A DNA stretch of 64,000 nt from Actinomycetes bacterium (GCA_021827705.1 JAKAUQ010000027.1:28230-92229); one strand, 5' to 3'; counted from the first letter of the stretch, positions 55,200 to 64,000 are shown. The notes: generated by a model from the letters alone, not told the origin. Numbers and translations: made by a program.

Positions 55200-57374
55200 G
55201 TGACATTTCGGGCCCCCCTCCCGGCCGCCGACCGCTCCACGCCCACGGCGCTGCATCGCCTCGGGGCCCTCAGCGGTCGCCACCCCTGGCGCGTGATCGC
55301 CCTGTGGCTGCTGGCCGCCCTGGTGTTGGGAGCCGCGACCCGGGCCGAGCGCCCGACGTACGCCGATGCGACGACGCTTGGGGGCACCCAGGCATCGGTC
55401 GGGGCCGCCCTGCTGCAGGCCCACGAGCCCGCGACCCGCGGGGTCACCGGCCTGGTCGTCGTGGCCACCGACCACGGCACGCTGGCCGCGTTCCAGCCGG
55501 CCCTGGCGGCCAGCCTCGCCAACCTGGCGCGCCTGCCCCACGTCGTGGCCGTCTCGGACCCGCTGACGGCCACCCCGGCGACGGTGTCGCGCTCGGGCAC
55601 GATCGCCTACGCCACGGTGCGCCTCAACGTCGCGGCACCAGCGCTCGGGTCGAGGTTCGCGGCCAGCCTGCGCCGGGCCACCGCGCCGGCCACGCGCGCG
55701 GGGCTGGCGGTCGACTTCGGCGGCGCCTTCACCCAGATCACCCGCCCCCGCACCACCGACCTGCGAGCCGAGATGCTCGGGGTCGCGGTGGCGCTGATCG
55801 TGCTGGCCCTCACCTTTGGCAGCGTGCTGGGCGCCATCGTCCCGCTGGTGAGTGCCGTCATCGGTGTCGTGATCGGCCTGAGCATCCTCGGCCTGGTCGC
55901 CCTGGTGCTGACGTTCGCGACCGCCTCGCCGACGCTGGCCGCCATGATCGGCCTCGGCGTCGGCATCGACTACGCGGTCTTCCTCACGACGCGCTTTCGC
56001 CAACTGCTGATCGAGGGTCACGACGCCGCGTCGGCGGCCGGCCAGGTCACCGCATCGAGCGGGCGCGCCATCGTGATCGCCGCCTCGACGGTCGCGGTGG
56101 CCATGCTCGGCCTGTATGGATCGGGCCTGAGCTTCATCGGGCTGCTCGGTCTGGCCGCGGTGTTCGCCATCGTCGTGGCGGCTCTCGGAGCCGTCACGCT
56201 CGTCCCGGCGGCGCTGGTCCTGGCCGGGCGCCACCTGGATCGCTACCGCATCGGGCGCACCGTCGCCGAGGCCACGAGCGCCCACGACGGCTGGCACCGC
56301 TACGCGGCCTTCGTGGGCCGACATCCCGGGCGCGCGCTGGTCCTGGGTGCGGCGGTCCTGGTCGTCATCGCCCTGCCAATTCTCTCGCTGCAGCTGGGCC
56401 ACGTCGGCGATGGCGCGGACCCGACCTCCTTCACCGACCGGCGCGCCTACGACCTGCTGGCCCAAGGCTTCGGGCCCGGGATCAACGGCCCGCTCACCGT
56501 GGTCGTCGACACCGCAGGTCGGGCCGGACCCACGGATCGCCCAGCGCTGGTGGCACGCGCGCTCGCCGGAGCGCCCGACGTGGCCGCGGTCACGCCCCTG
56601 CGCCCCTCGCCCGATGGCCGGCTCCTCGTGGCCACAGTGATCCCGGCCTCGGACCCCTCGGCGGCGGCCTCGACGACCCTGTTCTCGACCCTGGTCGACA
56701 CGACGCTGCCCCACGCCCTGGCGGGAACCCCGTGGCGCGCCTACGTCACCGGGCCCACGGCCCTGCAAGACGAGTTCGACACGATCGTGGCCTCGCGCAC
56801 GCCGCTGATCGTGCTACTGGTCATCGCGGTCGCCTTCGTGCTCATCGCCTCGGCCTTCCGGAGCCTGGTCCTGGCCCTGGAGGCGGCCGTGCTCAACCTG
56901 CTCAGCATCGGCGCCGCCTACGGCGTCTTGGTGGCGGTCTTCCAGTGGGGCTGGGGCCGCGCCTGGCTGGGCCTGCCGGGCAGCGTTCCCATCGAGGCCT
57001 ACGTGCCGATGATCCTGTTCGCCATCGTCTTCGGGCTCTCCATGGACTACGAGGTGTTCCTGCTCTCGCGCATCCACGAGAGCTGGCTGCGCGGCGGCGA
57101 CAACGCGGCCGCGGTGACCGAGGGCCTGGCGCGCACCGGACGCGTCATCGGGGCCGCGGCCCTCATCATGGTGAGCGTCTTCCTCTCGTTCGTCACGTCG
57201 CCCCTGGTCGTGGTCAAGCAGCTGGCCATCGGGCTGTCGGCCGCGGTCCTGCTGGACGCGACCATCGTGCGCCTGGTCCTGGTCCCGGCCGCCATGTTCC
57301 TGCTCGGCGAGCAGAACTGGTGGCTGCCGCGCTGGCTCGACCGGGTCCTGCCCCGCGTGCGCCTCGAGGGGTAG
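55200..57374 (+). CDS. MMPL/RND-superfamily transporter
   Basis: A protein of 724 residues with about twelve membrane segments. Two large extracytoplasmic loops follow the first segment and the seventh. GIGIDYAVFLTTRFRQ-like sequence (LGVGIDYAVFLTTRF) and GLSMDYEVFLLSRIHE are the two proton-relay motifs of MMPL/RND exporters. Actinobacterial members export lipids or drugs using the proton gradient. No lipid-synthesis gene lies next to it, though the preceding ABC exporter may share a role. It ends one base from the convergent pheA gene. Confidence 0.92.
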   Translation: MTFRAPLPAADRSTPTALHRLGALSGRHPWRVIALWLLAALVLGAATRAERPTYADATTLGGTQASVGAALLQAHEPATRGVTGLVVVATDHGTLAAFQPALAASLANLARLPHVVAVSDPLTATPATVSRSGTIAYATVRLNVAAPALGSRFAASLRRATAPATRAGLAVDFGGAFTQITRPRTTDLRAEMLGVAVALIVLALTFGSVLGAIVPLVSAVIGVVIGLSILGLVALVLTFATASPTLAAMIGLGVGIDYAVFLTTRFRQLLIEGHDAASAAGQVTASSGRAIVIAASTVAVAMLGLYGSGLSFIGLLGLAAVFAIVVAALGAVTLVPAALVLAGRHLDRYRIGRTVAEATSAHDGWHRYAAFVGRHPGRALVLGAAVLVVIALPILSLQLGHVGDGADPTSFTDRRAYDLLAQGFGPGINGPLTVVVDTAGRAGPTDRPALVARALAGAPDVAAVTPLRPSPDGRLLVATVIPASDPSAAASTTLFSTLVDTTLPHALAGTPWRAYVTGPTALQDEFDTIVASRTPLIVLLVIAVAFVLIASAFRSLVLALEAAVLNLLSIGAAYGVLVAVFQWGWGRAWLGLPGSVPIEAYVPMILFAIVFGLSMDYEVFLLSRIHESWLRGGDNAAAVTEGLARTGRVIGAAALIMVSVFLSFVTSPLVVVKQLAIGLSAAVLLDATIVRLVLVPAAMFLLGEQNWWLPRWLDRVLPRVRLEG

Positions 57375-57375
57375 A

Positions 57376-58287
57376 TCAGCCCACCACGCGCGCGCGCAGG
57401 CCGGCGATCCAGCGATCGGCCGAGCGCCGCGCCGCGCTGACGGCCGCCCGCCGGCTCGAGGCGGCCTCGCCGGTGACCGGGTAGGAGCCCAGGAACTTCA
57501 CGTGGGCCAGGTGCGCCTGCAGGTCGGCGAGGCAGTCAGCCACGACGTCGTCATCGATGTGACCCTCGAACTCGATGACGAAGCAGTAGTCGCCCAGGCC
57601 ACGCTTGGTCGGCCGGCTCTCCAGCTTGGTCAGGTTGACGTCGCGCGCGGCGAAGCGGCCCAGGATGCCGTAGAGGGATCCGGGGTGGTCGGCGTTCTGG
57701 AAGCAGACGATCGTCGTGCGGTCGTGCCCGGTGGGCGCGGCCACCTCATCGCGGCCCACCACCACGAAGCGCGTGGCGTTGCCCGCGTGGTCCTCGACGT
57801 CCCCGGCCACCACGGCCAGGGAGAAGAGCTCGCCGGCCAGGGCCGAGCCCACCGCCGCCCAGGGCTCCACCGAGGCGGACACCAGCCGGGCGGCCTCGCT
57901 GGTCGAGGTCGTGGGCACGACGTCGACCCCGTCCAGGCTGGCCAGGAAGCCACGACACTGGGCCAGGGCGTGGGGGTAGCTGTAAACGACGCGGATCTGG
58001 TCGAGGTCCCGTCCCGGACGGGCCAGCAGGTGCAGGTGGATCGGCCGCACGACCTCGCGGGTGATGTAGAGGTCGTGGTCGAAGACCAGGCCGTCGATGG
58101 TCGCCGACACCGTGCCCTCGATGGCGTTCTCCAGCGGGACGAGCGCGTGCTCCAAGGTGCCCCCGGCCACCTGGGCCAGCAGGTCCGGGATGGTCGCCAC
58201 CGGCGTTGCGCTGCCCCCCAACTGGCGCACCGCCTCGTGCGAGAAGGACCCCTCAGGCCCCAAGTACCCGATCGGACCCTCGGCCAT
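57376..58287 (-). CDS. pheA: Prephenate dehydratase
   Basis: A protein of 303 residues that converts prephenate to phenylpyruvate in phenylalanine synthesis. The PDT domain has YLGPEGSFSHEA, PLENAIEGTVSAT and the catalytic TRF in GNATRFVVVG. The C-terminal ACT domain carries NLTKLESRPTK, which binds phenylalanine for feedback control. It is a single-function enzyme without a chorismate mutase domain. TACCAT lies five bases before the ATG at 58287. It is divergent from a PLP decarboxylase gene. Confidence 0.95.
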   Translation of the reverse strand: MAEGPIGYLGPEGSFSHEAVRQLGGSATPVATIPDLLAQVAGGTLEHALVPLENAIEGTVSATIDGLVFDHDLYITREVVRPIHLHLLARPGRDLDQIRVVYSYPHALAQCRGFLASLDGVDVVPTTSTSEAARLVSASVEPWAAVGSALAGELFSLAVVAGDVEDHAGNATRFVVVGRDEVAAPTGHDRTTIVCFQNADHPGSLYGILGRFAARDVNLTKLESRPTKRGLGDYCFVIEFEGHIDDDVVADCLADLQAHLAHVKFLGSYPVTGEAASSRRAAVSAARRSADRWIAGLRARVVG

Positions 58288-58328
58288 GCCCCATGGTACG
58301 CGAGCCCGTGGGGAGCGTGGCCAGGCTC

Positions 58329-58356
58329 TACGATGGCCAAGGCCCAAATGGGGAGG
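58329..58356 (+). promoter_or_regulatory. TACGAT hexamer and GGGGAGG site before the decarboxylase gene
   Basis: TACGAT (58329-58334) is a -10 candidate about 25 bases before the ATG at 58359. GGGGAGG (58350-58356) is only two bases from that ATG, so initiation at the next codon (GTG 58362) is also possible. Confidence 0.4.
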
Positions 58357-58358
58357 TC

Positions 58359-59732
58359 ATGGTGGGGCACCCGATGTTCGCGTACGACGAGAAGGCGACC
58401 GAGGCGATCTTCGCCTACTGTCGCGAGCGGCTGGCGCTGGACCCGGTCCCGCTCGACTACGGCGGTCTCTTCGACATCCCCGCCGACGAGGTCGCCGGCT
58501 TGATCACCCAGGAGGGACGTCCCGTCGAGGAGGTCCTCGCCCTGTTCGAGCGGGACCTGGCGCCGGCGGTGGTCTCCATCGACGCCCCGACCTTCCTGGC
58601 CTTCATCCCCAACTCGCCGACCAAGAACTCGCTGCTGTTCGACATGGTGGTGGCCTGCTCGGGCCTGAACGGCACCAGCTGGCTGGAGGCGGCCGGCGTC
58701 GTGACCGCCGAGAACCAGGCCCTGGACTTCCTGTCGCGACGCGCGGGCCTGCCCGCGGGCGCCGGCGGCGCCTTCGTGTCGGGCGGCTCGATGGGCAACC
58801 TGGCCAGCCTGACCGTGGCCCGCGACGTCGGCCGGGCCCGCCACCCCGAGATCGAGCCGCACCGGGTGCGCATCGCCATCTCGGCCGACGCCCACGCCAG
58901 CGTGGGCAAGGCGCTCCACGTCATCGGCGTCGAACCCTTCGAGGTCGCCACGACCGACCACCGCTTCACTCTCGAGGCGCTGCGCGCGGCGCTCGCCGCC
59001 GACCCCCACCCCGAGACCGTGGTCGCCATCGTGGCCACCGCCGGCACGACCAACGCCGGCATCGTCGACGACCTCGAGGGCCTGGGCACCTACGCGCGCG
59101 AGCACGACCTGTGGTTCCACGTCGACGGCGCCTACGGCGGGGCGGCCATGCTGGCCCCCTCCCACCGCGAGATCTTCGCCGGGCTGCGCCACGCCGACAG
59201 CTTCGTGGTCGACCCCCACAAGTGGCTCTTCGCGCCCCTCGACTGCGCCGCCCTGATCTACCGCAACCCCACGATCGCCCGCACGGTCCTGGCCCAGCAG
59301 GCGGGGTACCTCGACATCCTGCACGTCAGCGACGACGCGGACTACGACTGGAACCCCTCGGACTTCGCGATCCACCTGTCGCGGCGGGCCCGCGGCCTCC
59401 CGTTCTGGTTCTCCCTGGTCACCTACGGCGTGGGCGCCTACGAGTCGGCCATCGAGCGCGGGATCGAGCTGGCGCGCATCACCGAGGAGATGGTGCGCGC
59501 GCGCCCCGACCTCGAGATGGTGCGGCCCGCCAGCCTCTCGATCGCGCTGTTCCGCCGGCCGGGCTGGAGCGAGGCGCGCTACAACGAGTGGAGCCTGCAG
59601 CTGCTGCGCGACCAGGTGGCCTTCGTCACCCCCACCAAGTGGGAGGGCGAGACGATCGGGCGCTTCGCGTTCCTCCACCCCGACACCGACGAGTCAACGA
59701 TCGCCCAGGTCCTGGACTCCCTGCGCGACTGA
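58359..59732 (+). CDS. PLP-dependent group II decarboxylase (aromatic-L-amino-acid decarboxylase family)
   Basis: A protein of 457 residues. The PLP lysine is K288 in VVDPHKWLF; AISADAHASVGKA, ATAGTTNAGIVDD and FHVDGAYGGAAML are typical of the DDC/glutamate-decarboxylase fold. The family covers tryptophan, tyrosine, DOPA, phenylalanine, aspartate and glutamate, and the sequence alone does not decide. The pheA neighbour hints at an aromatic substrate and the nearby ureohydrolase at amine metabolism; both are inference. The start is uncertain by one codon. Confidence 0.87.
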   Translation: MVGHPMFAYDEKATEAIFAYCRERLALDPVPLDYGGLFDIPADEVAGLITQEGRPVEEVLALFERDLAPAVVSIDAPTFLAFIPNSPTKNSLLFDMVVACSGLNGTSWLEAAGVVTAENQALDFLSRRAGLPAGAGGAFVSGGSMGNLASLTVARDVGRARHPEIEPHRVRIAISADAHASVGKALHVIGVEPFEVATTDHRFTLEALRAALAADPHPETVVAIVATAGTTNAGIVDDLEGLGTYAREHDLWFHVDGAYGGAAMLAPSHREIFAGLRHADSFVVDPHKWLFAPLDCAALIYRNPTIARTVLAQQAGYLDILHVSDDADYDWNPSDFAIHLSRRARGLPFWFSLVTYGVGAYESAIERGIELARITEEMVRARPDLEMVRPASLSIALFRRPGWSEARYNEWSLQLLRDQVAFVTPTKWEGETIGRFAFLHPDTDESTIAQVLDSLRD

Positions 59733-59735
59733 GGT

Positions 59736-60749
59736 TCAGCGCGCCGGCCCCGTCCCGCGATCCAGCAGGGGCGCCGCCGGGTCGCGCCGGGTCGCGCCAC
59801 GCTGCCAGGCCACCCCGGCGAGCGCCTCGAGCACCACGCGGTTGCCCAGATAGGCCGTGATCTCGGCGTGGTCGAAGGGCGGGGCCACCTCGACGACGTC
59901 CAGCCCCGCGAGCGGCGCCTCCATGGCCAGGCGCCGCACCGCGTCGAGCAGCTGGCGACTGGTCAGCCCGCCGGGCTCGGGCGTCCCGGTGCCCGGAGCC
60001 GAGCCCGGGTCCACCACGTCGACGTCGACGGACACGAAGACCGCGTCGCAGTCCTCGGTGGCGCGCTCGAGCGCCTCATCGAGCACGGTGTCCAGGCCGC
60101 GCGCCACGATCTCGCCCATCTCGAAGGAGCGCATGCCCTGGGCGGCCATCCAGTCCAGGGTCTCGGGCTCGGGCCAGTAGCCGCGCAGCCCGACTTGAAA
60201 GAAGCGGTCCCCGCGGCAGGCCCCCGACTCGATGAGGCGGCGCATCGGCGTGCCGTGCCCGTAGAGCGAGCCCATCTGCGTGTCGCCGGTGTCGGCGTGG
60301 GCGTCGAAGTGGATCACGGCCACCCGGCCCCAGCCCACGTGGCGCGCCACCCCGGTCACGTCGGGCAGGGCGATGGTGTGGTCCCCGCCGAGCACCACGG
60401 GGAGCACTCCCGCCGTGGCCACGGCCGTGACCCGCGCCTCGAGGCGCGCCAGGGACCGCTCGGTCTCGCCCGAGGGCATCTCGACGTCGCCCAGGTCCAC
60501 GACGCCGAGGTCGACCAGCGGATCCACGCCGAGGGCCAGGCTCGGCCGGGAGCCGTCGTGGGGCAGGTAGTCGGTCAGGCGGATGGCCTGGGGCCCGAAG
60601 CGGCAGCCCGAGCGGTGGGAGGTGCCCCCGTCGAAGGGCGCCCCGATGATGGCCGCCGCGGCCCCGGCCCAGCTGGCCGGGTCGTCGGGGTCGGCCGCCG
60701 GGACGCCCAGGAAGGTCGCGTCGGGTCCGTACAGGTTGCCAATGCGCAC
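59736..60749 (-). CDS. Agmatinase/arginase-family ureohydrolase
   Basis: A protein of 337 residues with a binuclear manganese site: GGDHT, DAHADTGD and SVDVDVVDPG carry the His and Asp ligands. The family splits urea from agmatine, guanidinobutyrate, arginine or related guanidines. YGHGTPMRRL and the long N-terminus fit the agmatinase/guanidinobutyrase side better than arginase. The GTG has a GAGGAGG site and lies nine bases after the hydrolase stop. It is the last gene of a run that begins beyond the right edge. Confidence 0.87.
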   Translation of the reverse strand: MRIGNLYGPDATFLGVPAADPDDPASWAGAAAAIIGAPFDGGTSHRSGCRFGPQAIRLTDYLPHDGSRPSLALGVDPLVDLGVVDLGDVEMPSGETERSLARLEARVTAVATAGVLPVVLGGDHTIALPDVTGVARHVGWGRVAVIHFDAHADTGDTQMGSLYGHGTPMRRLIESGACRGDRFFQVGLRGYWPEPETLDWMAAQGMRSFEMGEIVARGLDTVLDEALERATEDCDAVFVSVDVDVVDPGSAPGTGTPEPGGLTSRQLLDAVRRLAMEAPLAGLDVVEVAPPFDHAEITAYLGNRVVLEALAGVAWQRGATRRDPAAPLLDRGTGPAR

Positions 60750-60758
60750 CCGTCCTCC

Positions 60759-61643
60759 TCAGTGCTCGGTGTCCACGGCGGCCCACGCCGCCGCGAGACT
60801 CGTTAGGTTCTCCACGACCAGCGAGATGTGCCCGGCGGCCGGCTGGTGCTGCGCGCGGGCGCCGGGGATGTGCGCGGCGAGCCACGCCCCGTGGGCCGGG
60901 GGCACCATGACGTCCTGGTCGCCGTACCAGATCTCGACGGGCACCCCGATGCGCGTGACGTCACAGCCCCACGGGGCCAGCAGCGCCCGATCGTCGTCGA
61001 TCCAGCCCGCGGCGTCCTCGCCCAGCCCCTGGCCCGTCGCGGCCGCCAGGATGTCGGCCACGCGCGGCGCGGCCAGGGCCGCTCGGTCGACCTCGCCGAT
61101 CAGGGAGCTCAGCTGCGCGACCAGCTCGGCGCCCGACGCGGCGCGCATCGTCACCGCTGCGGCGTTGAGGGCCTCCTCGAAGGCCGGGCCCCCCGCCCGG
61201 GCCAGCGTGAACTCCTCGACGTTGTCGTCGGCCATCCCGCCCAGCCAGTCGATGTCGGCATCGGCGGGGGCCGGACCGGCCAGCGACCACGCCGCCGCGC
61301 AGCGCGGCGCGTCCAGCGCGGCGCAGGCCAGCGCGTGGGGCCCGCCCCCCGACCAGCCAACGGCCACGTAGCGCTCCCGCCCCAGGGCGTCGAGCACCGC
61401 GTCGACGTCCTCGACGGCCGAGGCGACGGTGCGTCCGAGCCGGCGCGTCGAGGCACCGTAGCCCGGACGCGAGATCATGACCAGGTAGACGCCGGCCGCC
61501 GTGGCGCTCTCGAAGAGCCGCACCAGGGAGGCGGCCCCCGGCGTGCCGTGGTGCACGACCACCGTCGTGCCGCTGCGGTGCCCCAGCACACCGACCTGCA
61601 GGCGACGCCCGTCGGAGGCCGCCAGCTCGTACTCCTCGTACAC
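60759..61643 (-). CDS. Alpha/beta-hydrolase
   Basis: A protein of 294 residues. The nucleophile is S98 in VGWSGGGPH, the acid is in WYGDQDVMVPP and the His in AAGHISL. An N-terminal HHGTPGAASL forms the oxyanion loop and a helical cap covers about 125-220. It is a proline-iminopeptidase/haloperoxidase-like fold with unknown substrate. The GTG is preceded by AGGGAGG. It lies in a run with the DUF3048 protein and ureohydrolase genes. Confidence 0.85.
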   Translation of the reverse strand: MYEEYELAASDGRRLQVGVLGHRSGTTVVVHHGTPGAASLVRLFESATAAGVYLVMISRPGYGASTRRLGRTVASAVEDVDAVLDALGRERYVAVGWSGGGPHALACAALDAPRCAAAWSLAGPAPADADIDWLGGMADDNVEEFTLARAGGPAFEEALNAAAVTMRAASGAELVAQLSSLIGEVDRAALAAPRVADILAAATGQGLGEDAAGWIDDDRALLAPWGCDVTRIGVPVEIWYGDQDVMVPPAHGAWLAAHIPGARAQHQPAAGHISLVVENLTSLAAAWAAVDTEH

Positions 61644-61671
61644 GGCACCCCCTCCCTGTCTGGTGGCGATG

Positions 61672-62727
61672 CTACCTGTGGACCTGCACGACGGCGCCGG
61701 CGTTCAGCAGCTCGACCCAGGTCTGACCCGGCGTGAGGGCCATCGGGGCCCCCGAGCGCGTCCGGTAGGCGATGGGGACGCGTGCGGTGGCGTGGCTCCA
61801 GGTGCCCACGACCTCGTGCCCGTCGCTGAAGAGGGCGGCGGGCCCCGAGCCCCGGAGGTTCGCGTACGAGGTGAAGGTCCCCACGCCGTTGACGTAGGTG
61901 ACCCACATGACGAGCACGTTGGCCGGGGCCACGGGGACCCCGGTCCCGGTGATCACCGGCTGACCGAACAGGGTGCGGTCGTAGCCGTGGCGCTGCGGGT
62001 CCCACGTCCAGGTGACCGGATAGATGCTCGGGAACGGCACCGTCACCGAGGTCGCCCGGGCGCCCGTGGGCGCCGCGCCGGGTCGCCGGTAGGTGAACAG
62101 CGGGTGCGGCGGCACGGGCGCACCGTGGAACGCGAACAGCGCCGGACCGACCCCGTAGAGGTTGTGGGGAGCCACGCGGGCCAGGTCGCGGAACATCGCC
62201 GCGCCGGCGGTGGACTCCTGGACCTGGTCGACGGGTGAGGAGGCGATGGCGGCCAGCGCGTAGGGCGCCCCGCCCGAGAAGGCGAAGATCCCGCCGAGGG
62301 GATCGATGATCTGCGCGTCGGTGGGCCGCACCGAGCGGATCGGCCCGATCTTGGCGGGGTCGTGCGAGTTGAAGACCGCCGCCAGGCGCGTGATCCCGCC
62401 GTTGACGATCTCCTCGTAGACGACGTCGGCCTGGTCGATCCCCCACTGGGGCATCGCCTCGGGGGTGTTCTCGATCTTGACCGTGAGAGCCGGGTGGTGG
62501 GTCGCGAAGCCCGACGGGTCGGCCAGCCCGGTCAGCGGGGCCACGGGAACCGTCGTGGTCGTCGTCGTCGACCCGGCGGCCGCCGTCGCCGGCGGCCCCG
62601 CACCGGCGCCCCCGTGCCGCTTCGCCACCGCGACCAGCCCCACGACGATCACCACGGCCACGCCTACCAGGAGCCAGCGCCCCCCGCCGTGGCCACGCCG
62701 CGCGGACGCCGCGTGCCGAGCGCTCAC
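61672..62727 (-). CDS. DUF3048 domain membrane-anchored protein (YerB-like)
   Basis: A protein of 351 residues with one N-terminal membrane segment (WLLVGVAVVIVVGLVAVA), a Thr/Ala linker (STTTTTTVPVAPLTGL) and an extracytoplasmic DUF3048 region. That region shows VKIENTPEAMPQWGIDQADVVYEEIVNGGITRLAAVF, IGPIRSVRPTDAQII and YANLRGSGPAALF. YerB of Bacillus is a lipoprotein, while this one has no lipobox cysteine. The role is unknown but is thought to be at the envelope. The GTG overlaps the GNAT gene by four bases. Confidence 0.85.
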   Translation of the reverse strand: MSARHAASARRGHGGGRWLLVGVAVVIVVGLVAVAKRHGGAGAGPPATAAAGSTTTTTTVPVAPLTGLADPSGFATHHPALTVKIENTPEAMPQWGIDQADVVYEEIVNGGITRLAAVFNSHDPAKIGPIRSVRPTDAQIIDPLGGIFAFSGGAPYALAAIASSPVDQVQESTAGAAMFRDLARVAPHNLYGVGPALFAFHGAPVPPHPLFTYRRPGAAPTGARATSVTVPFPSIYPVTWTWDPQRHGYDRTLFGQPVITGTGVPVAPANVLVMWVTYVNGVGTFTSYANLRGSGPAALFSDGHEVVGTWSHATARVPIAYRTRSGAPMALTPGQTWVELLNAGAVVQVHR

Positions 62728-63689
62728 GGGGCGCTCCGCCCCACCAGCTCCTTGACGATCATGGTGTGGGGCAGGCCGGTCTCCGGGCTCAGGTGCTCGC
62801 TGCCGGGCACGGTCGACCATCCCGTCGCGCGGTAGAAGGCCAGCGCGGTGTCGCGGCCGTTGGCCCAGATCTCGCGCACGCCGCGACCCCAGAGGATGGA
62901 CTCGCCGACGGCCGCCACGCGGGCGCCGTAGCCGCGCCCCTGGACGTCGACCTCGGTGGCCATGTAGCGCAGCTGGTAGGCCGGCCGCTCGGGGTGCACC
63001 GGCGAGACCGAGGGGTAGTACGACGAGGTCACGACCAGGCGGGCCCCGCGCAGGCCGGCCACGTGCAGTGCCAGCGCGTCCCCGTCACGGGGGTCCTCGA
63101 CGACCTTGGCCGGGTCGTCGCCGCGCAGCACGCGGCGGCGCACGTCGTGGAGACGCCGGGCGTCGACGACCTCGACCCGGAAGGCGAGGTCGGCGACCTC
63201 GTGGCCCAGGGGCCGCACCATCGTGATCAGCTGGCGGCTCGGGTCGCGGTCCAGCCTGGCCACCTCGCCGGTCTCGACGAAGCCGAGACGGCGATAGAAG
63301 GTGCGGGCGCGCGCCACCACGTCGATGACGTGCAGCCACAGGGCCGTGGCCCCGTCGTCACGAGCCCAGCGGTTGATGGCGGTGACCAGCTGCTCGGCCA
63401 CGCCAGCGCCCCGGTAGCGCGCGCTCACGAACATGCCGTAGAGCCAGTGGGTGTCGGGGTAGCGGTCGTTGTAGCCGCCCGCGGCCATGCCGACCACCCG
63501 GCCCTCGGTCTCAGCCAGCACGTACACGCGCTGCGCGGCGACCTCGGCCCAGCGCTCAAGGGGCCAGGCGACGACCTCGTGGTAGGTGGAGCCGAAGGCC
63601 TCGGGCGAGTCGAGCAGCGCCTCGAGCCGAATGGCGCGCAGCGCCTCGGCGTCCGCCGCCGTCGTGGTGTGCAAGGTGAAGTCAGACAT
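62724..63689 (-). CDS. Protein with tandem GNAT acetyltransferase domains
   Basis: A protein of 321 residues. The first GNAT domain (about 1-160) has MFVSARYRGAGVAEQLVTAIN, the acetyl-CoA loop, and ARTFYRRLGFVETG. The second (about 165-320) has ATEVDVQGRGYGARVAAVGES and ALAFYRATGWSTV. Two complete domains in one chain suggest a pseudo-dimer, perhaps with one domain inactive. The ATG at 63689 sits in an 8-base ATGTCTGA overlap with the PaiB-like gene upstream. The acceptor is unknown. Confidence 0.85.
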   Translation of the reverse strand: MSDFTLHTTTAADAEALRAIRLEALLDSPEAFGSTYHEVVAWPLERWAEVAAQRVYVLAETEGRVVGMAAGGYNDRYPDTHWLYGMFVSARYRGAGVAEQLVTAINRWARDDGATALWLHVIDVVARARTFYRRLGFVETGEVARLDRDPSRQLITMVRPLGHEVADLAFRVEVVDARRLHDVRRRVLRGDDPAKVVEDPRDGDALALHVAGLRGARLVVTSSYYPSVSPVHPERPAYQLRYMATEVDVQGRGYGARVAAVGESILWGRGVREIWANGRDTALAFYRATGWSTVPGSEHLSPETGLPHTMIVKELVGRSAP

Positions 63690-64000
63690 CGGACATCCAG
63701 GATGCCACGCGGCGCTCCTCCTCACGGCCCTCCCCCAGGCGCCGCCGGACCTCGCGGCGGTCCTCGTCGGGCCGGTTCTGGGACAGCTTGGCCTTGCCGG
63801 TGATGCGCGAGACGGCAACCGTCAGCCCGACGATGGCCTGCAGCTGGCGCTCCAGGTAGTCGGCGGGCGCCTGGTCGACGCGCCAGGGGTCGGCCTCGCC
63901 CTCGAAGTGCTCGGTCTGGCGGCGCACCTGGGTCGCGAGCCACTCCCGATCCTCGTGGACGCTCAGGGCGCCACGCGCCTCGACGACCACGTAGTTCGCG
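63682..64000 (-). CDS. C-terminal part of a PaiB-like FMN-binding protein, cut by the window edge
   Basis: About 105 C-terminal residues are visible. YVVVEARGALSVHEDREWL and later VSRITGKAKLSQNRPDEDR match the C-terminus of FMN-binding negative transcriptional regulators (PaiB family), which have a flavin-reductase-like split barrel. In Bacillus, PaiB pairs with the GNAT acetyltransferase PaiA, so coupling here to a GNAT protein is notable. The N-terminal half lies outside the window. Confidence 0.82.
   Translation of the reverse strand, partial: ANYVVVEARGALSVHEDREWLATQVRRQTEHFEGEADPWRVDQAPADYLERQLQAIVGLTVAVSRITGKAKLSQNRPDEDRREVRRRLGEGREEERRVASWMSDV

Overview
The window is a contiguous, very GC-rich, densely coded bacterial chromosome segment of about 60 genes on both strands. 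It shows no insertion sequence, prophage, CRISPR array or rRNA operon. Several traits point to an actinobacterium. These are the high GC, many GTG starts, a TANNNT-type leaderless promoter signature, an actinobacterial LexA box (CGAAC-N4-GTTCG) in front of recA, the rimO-pgsA-cinA-recA gene order, and a nucleoside-salvage island of a kind common in that phylum. A secreted sedolisin (acid) protease fits an Acidimicrobiia-like, possibly acid-tolerant organism. That lineage call is inference, because no rRNA gene or marker tree can be checked here.

Layout. 1-3 kb: a flavocytochrome, FMN-binding protein and ApbE cassette for extracytoplasmic electron transfer. 3-10 kb: an orphan branched-chain-type binding protein, a TetR regulator with a decayed partial copy upstream, a membrane protein coupled to inorganic pyrophosphatase, 3-hydroxybutyryl-CoA dehydrogenase, purU and kynureninase. 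10-11.7 kb: an EttA-like ABC-F gene broken by two frameshifts and a Walker A substitution. 11.8-27.5 kb: a nucleoside uptake and salvage island (BMP-type ABC transporter, psuK, psuG, cdd, deoA, add, phosphopentomutase-like mutase, PNP, two aldehyde dehydrogenases, deoC). 27.5-29.9 kb: dTDP-sugar genes rfbC-rfbB and divergent rfbA. 29.9-36.6 kb: bioY, an enoyl-CoA hydratase/isomerase, an aminopeptidase P, and an acetyltransferase-MFS-serB-esterase operon. 36.6-41 kb: tRNA-Ser(GCT), rimO, pgsA, cinA and SOS-controlled recA. 41-48.5 kb: an orphan binding protein, NUDIX hydrolase, TauE-like permease, DUF4395 protein, secreted sedolisin and a large secreted protein with a glycosidase-like C-terminus. 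48.5-50.4 kb: a small cluster of unknown genes, including an unlisted 34-residue membrane microprotein. 50.4-57.4 kb: typA, tRNA-Ser(TGA), an ABC exporter and an MMPL transporter. 57.4-64 kb: pheA, a group II decarboxylase, a ureohydrolase, a hydrolase, a DUF3048 protein, a double GNAT protein and a PaiB-like fragment.

Expression style is unusually uniform. At least thirteen starts are preceded by a TANNNT hexamer with exactly six bases between, and others by 5 to 9 bases, which implies widespread leaderless transcription. Within operons, fourteen junctions are GTGA stop/start overlaps and three are 8-base ATGNNTGA overlaps, which implies translational coupling. The nucleoside island is the clearest functional unit. 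It would take up nucleosides, split them to bases and (deoxy)ribose phosphates, isomerise these, and pass deoxyribose 5-phosphate through DeoC to acetaldehyde and glyceraldehyde 3-phosphate, with adjacent aldehyde dehydrogenases for the aldehyde.
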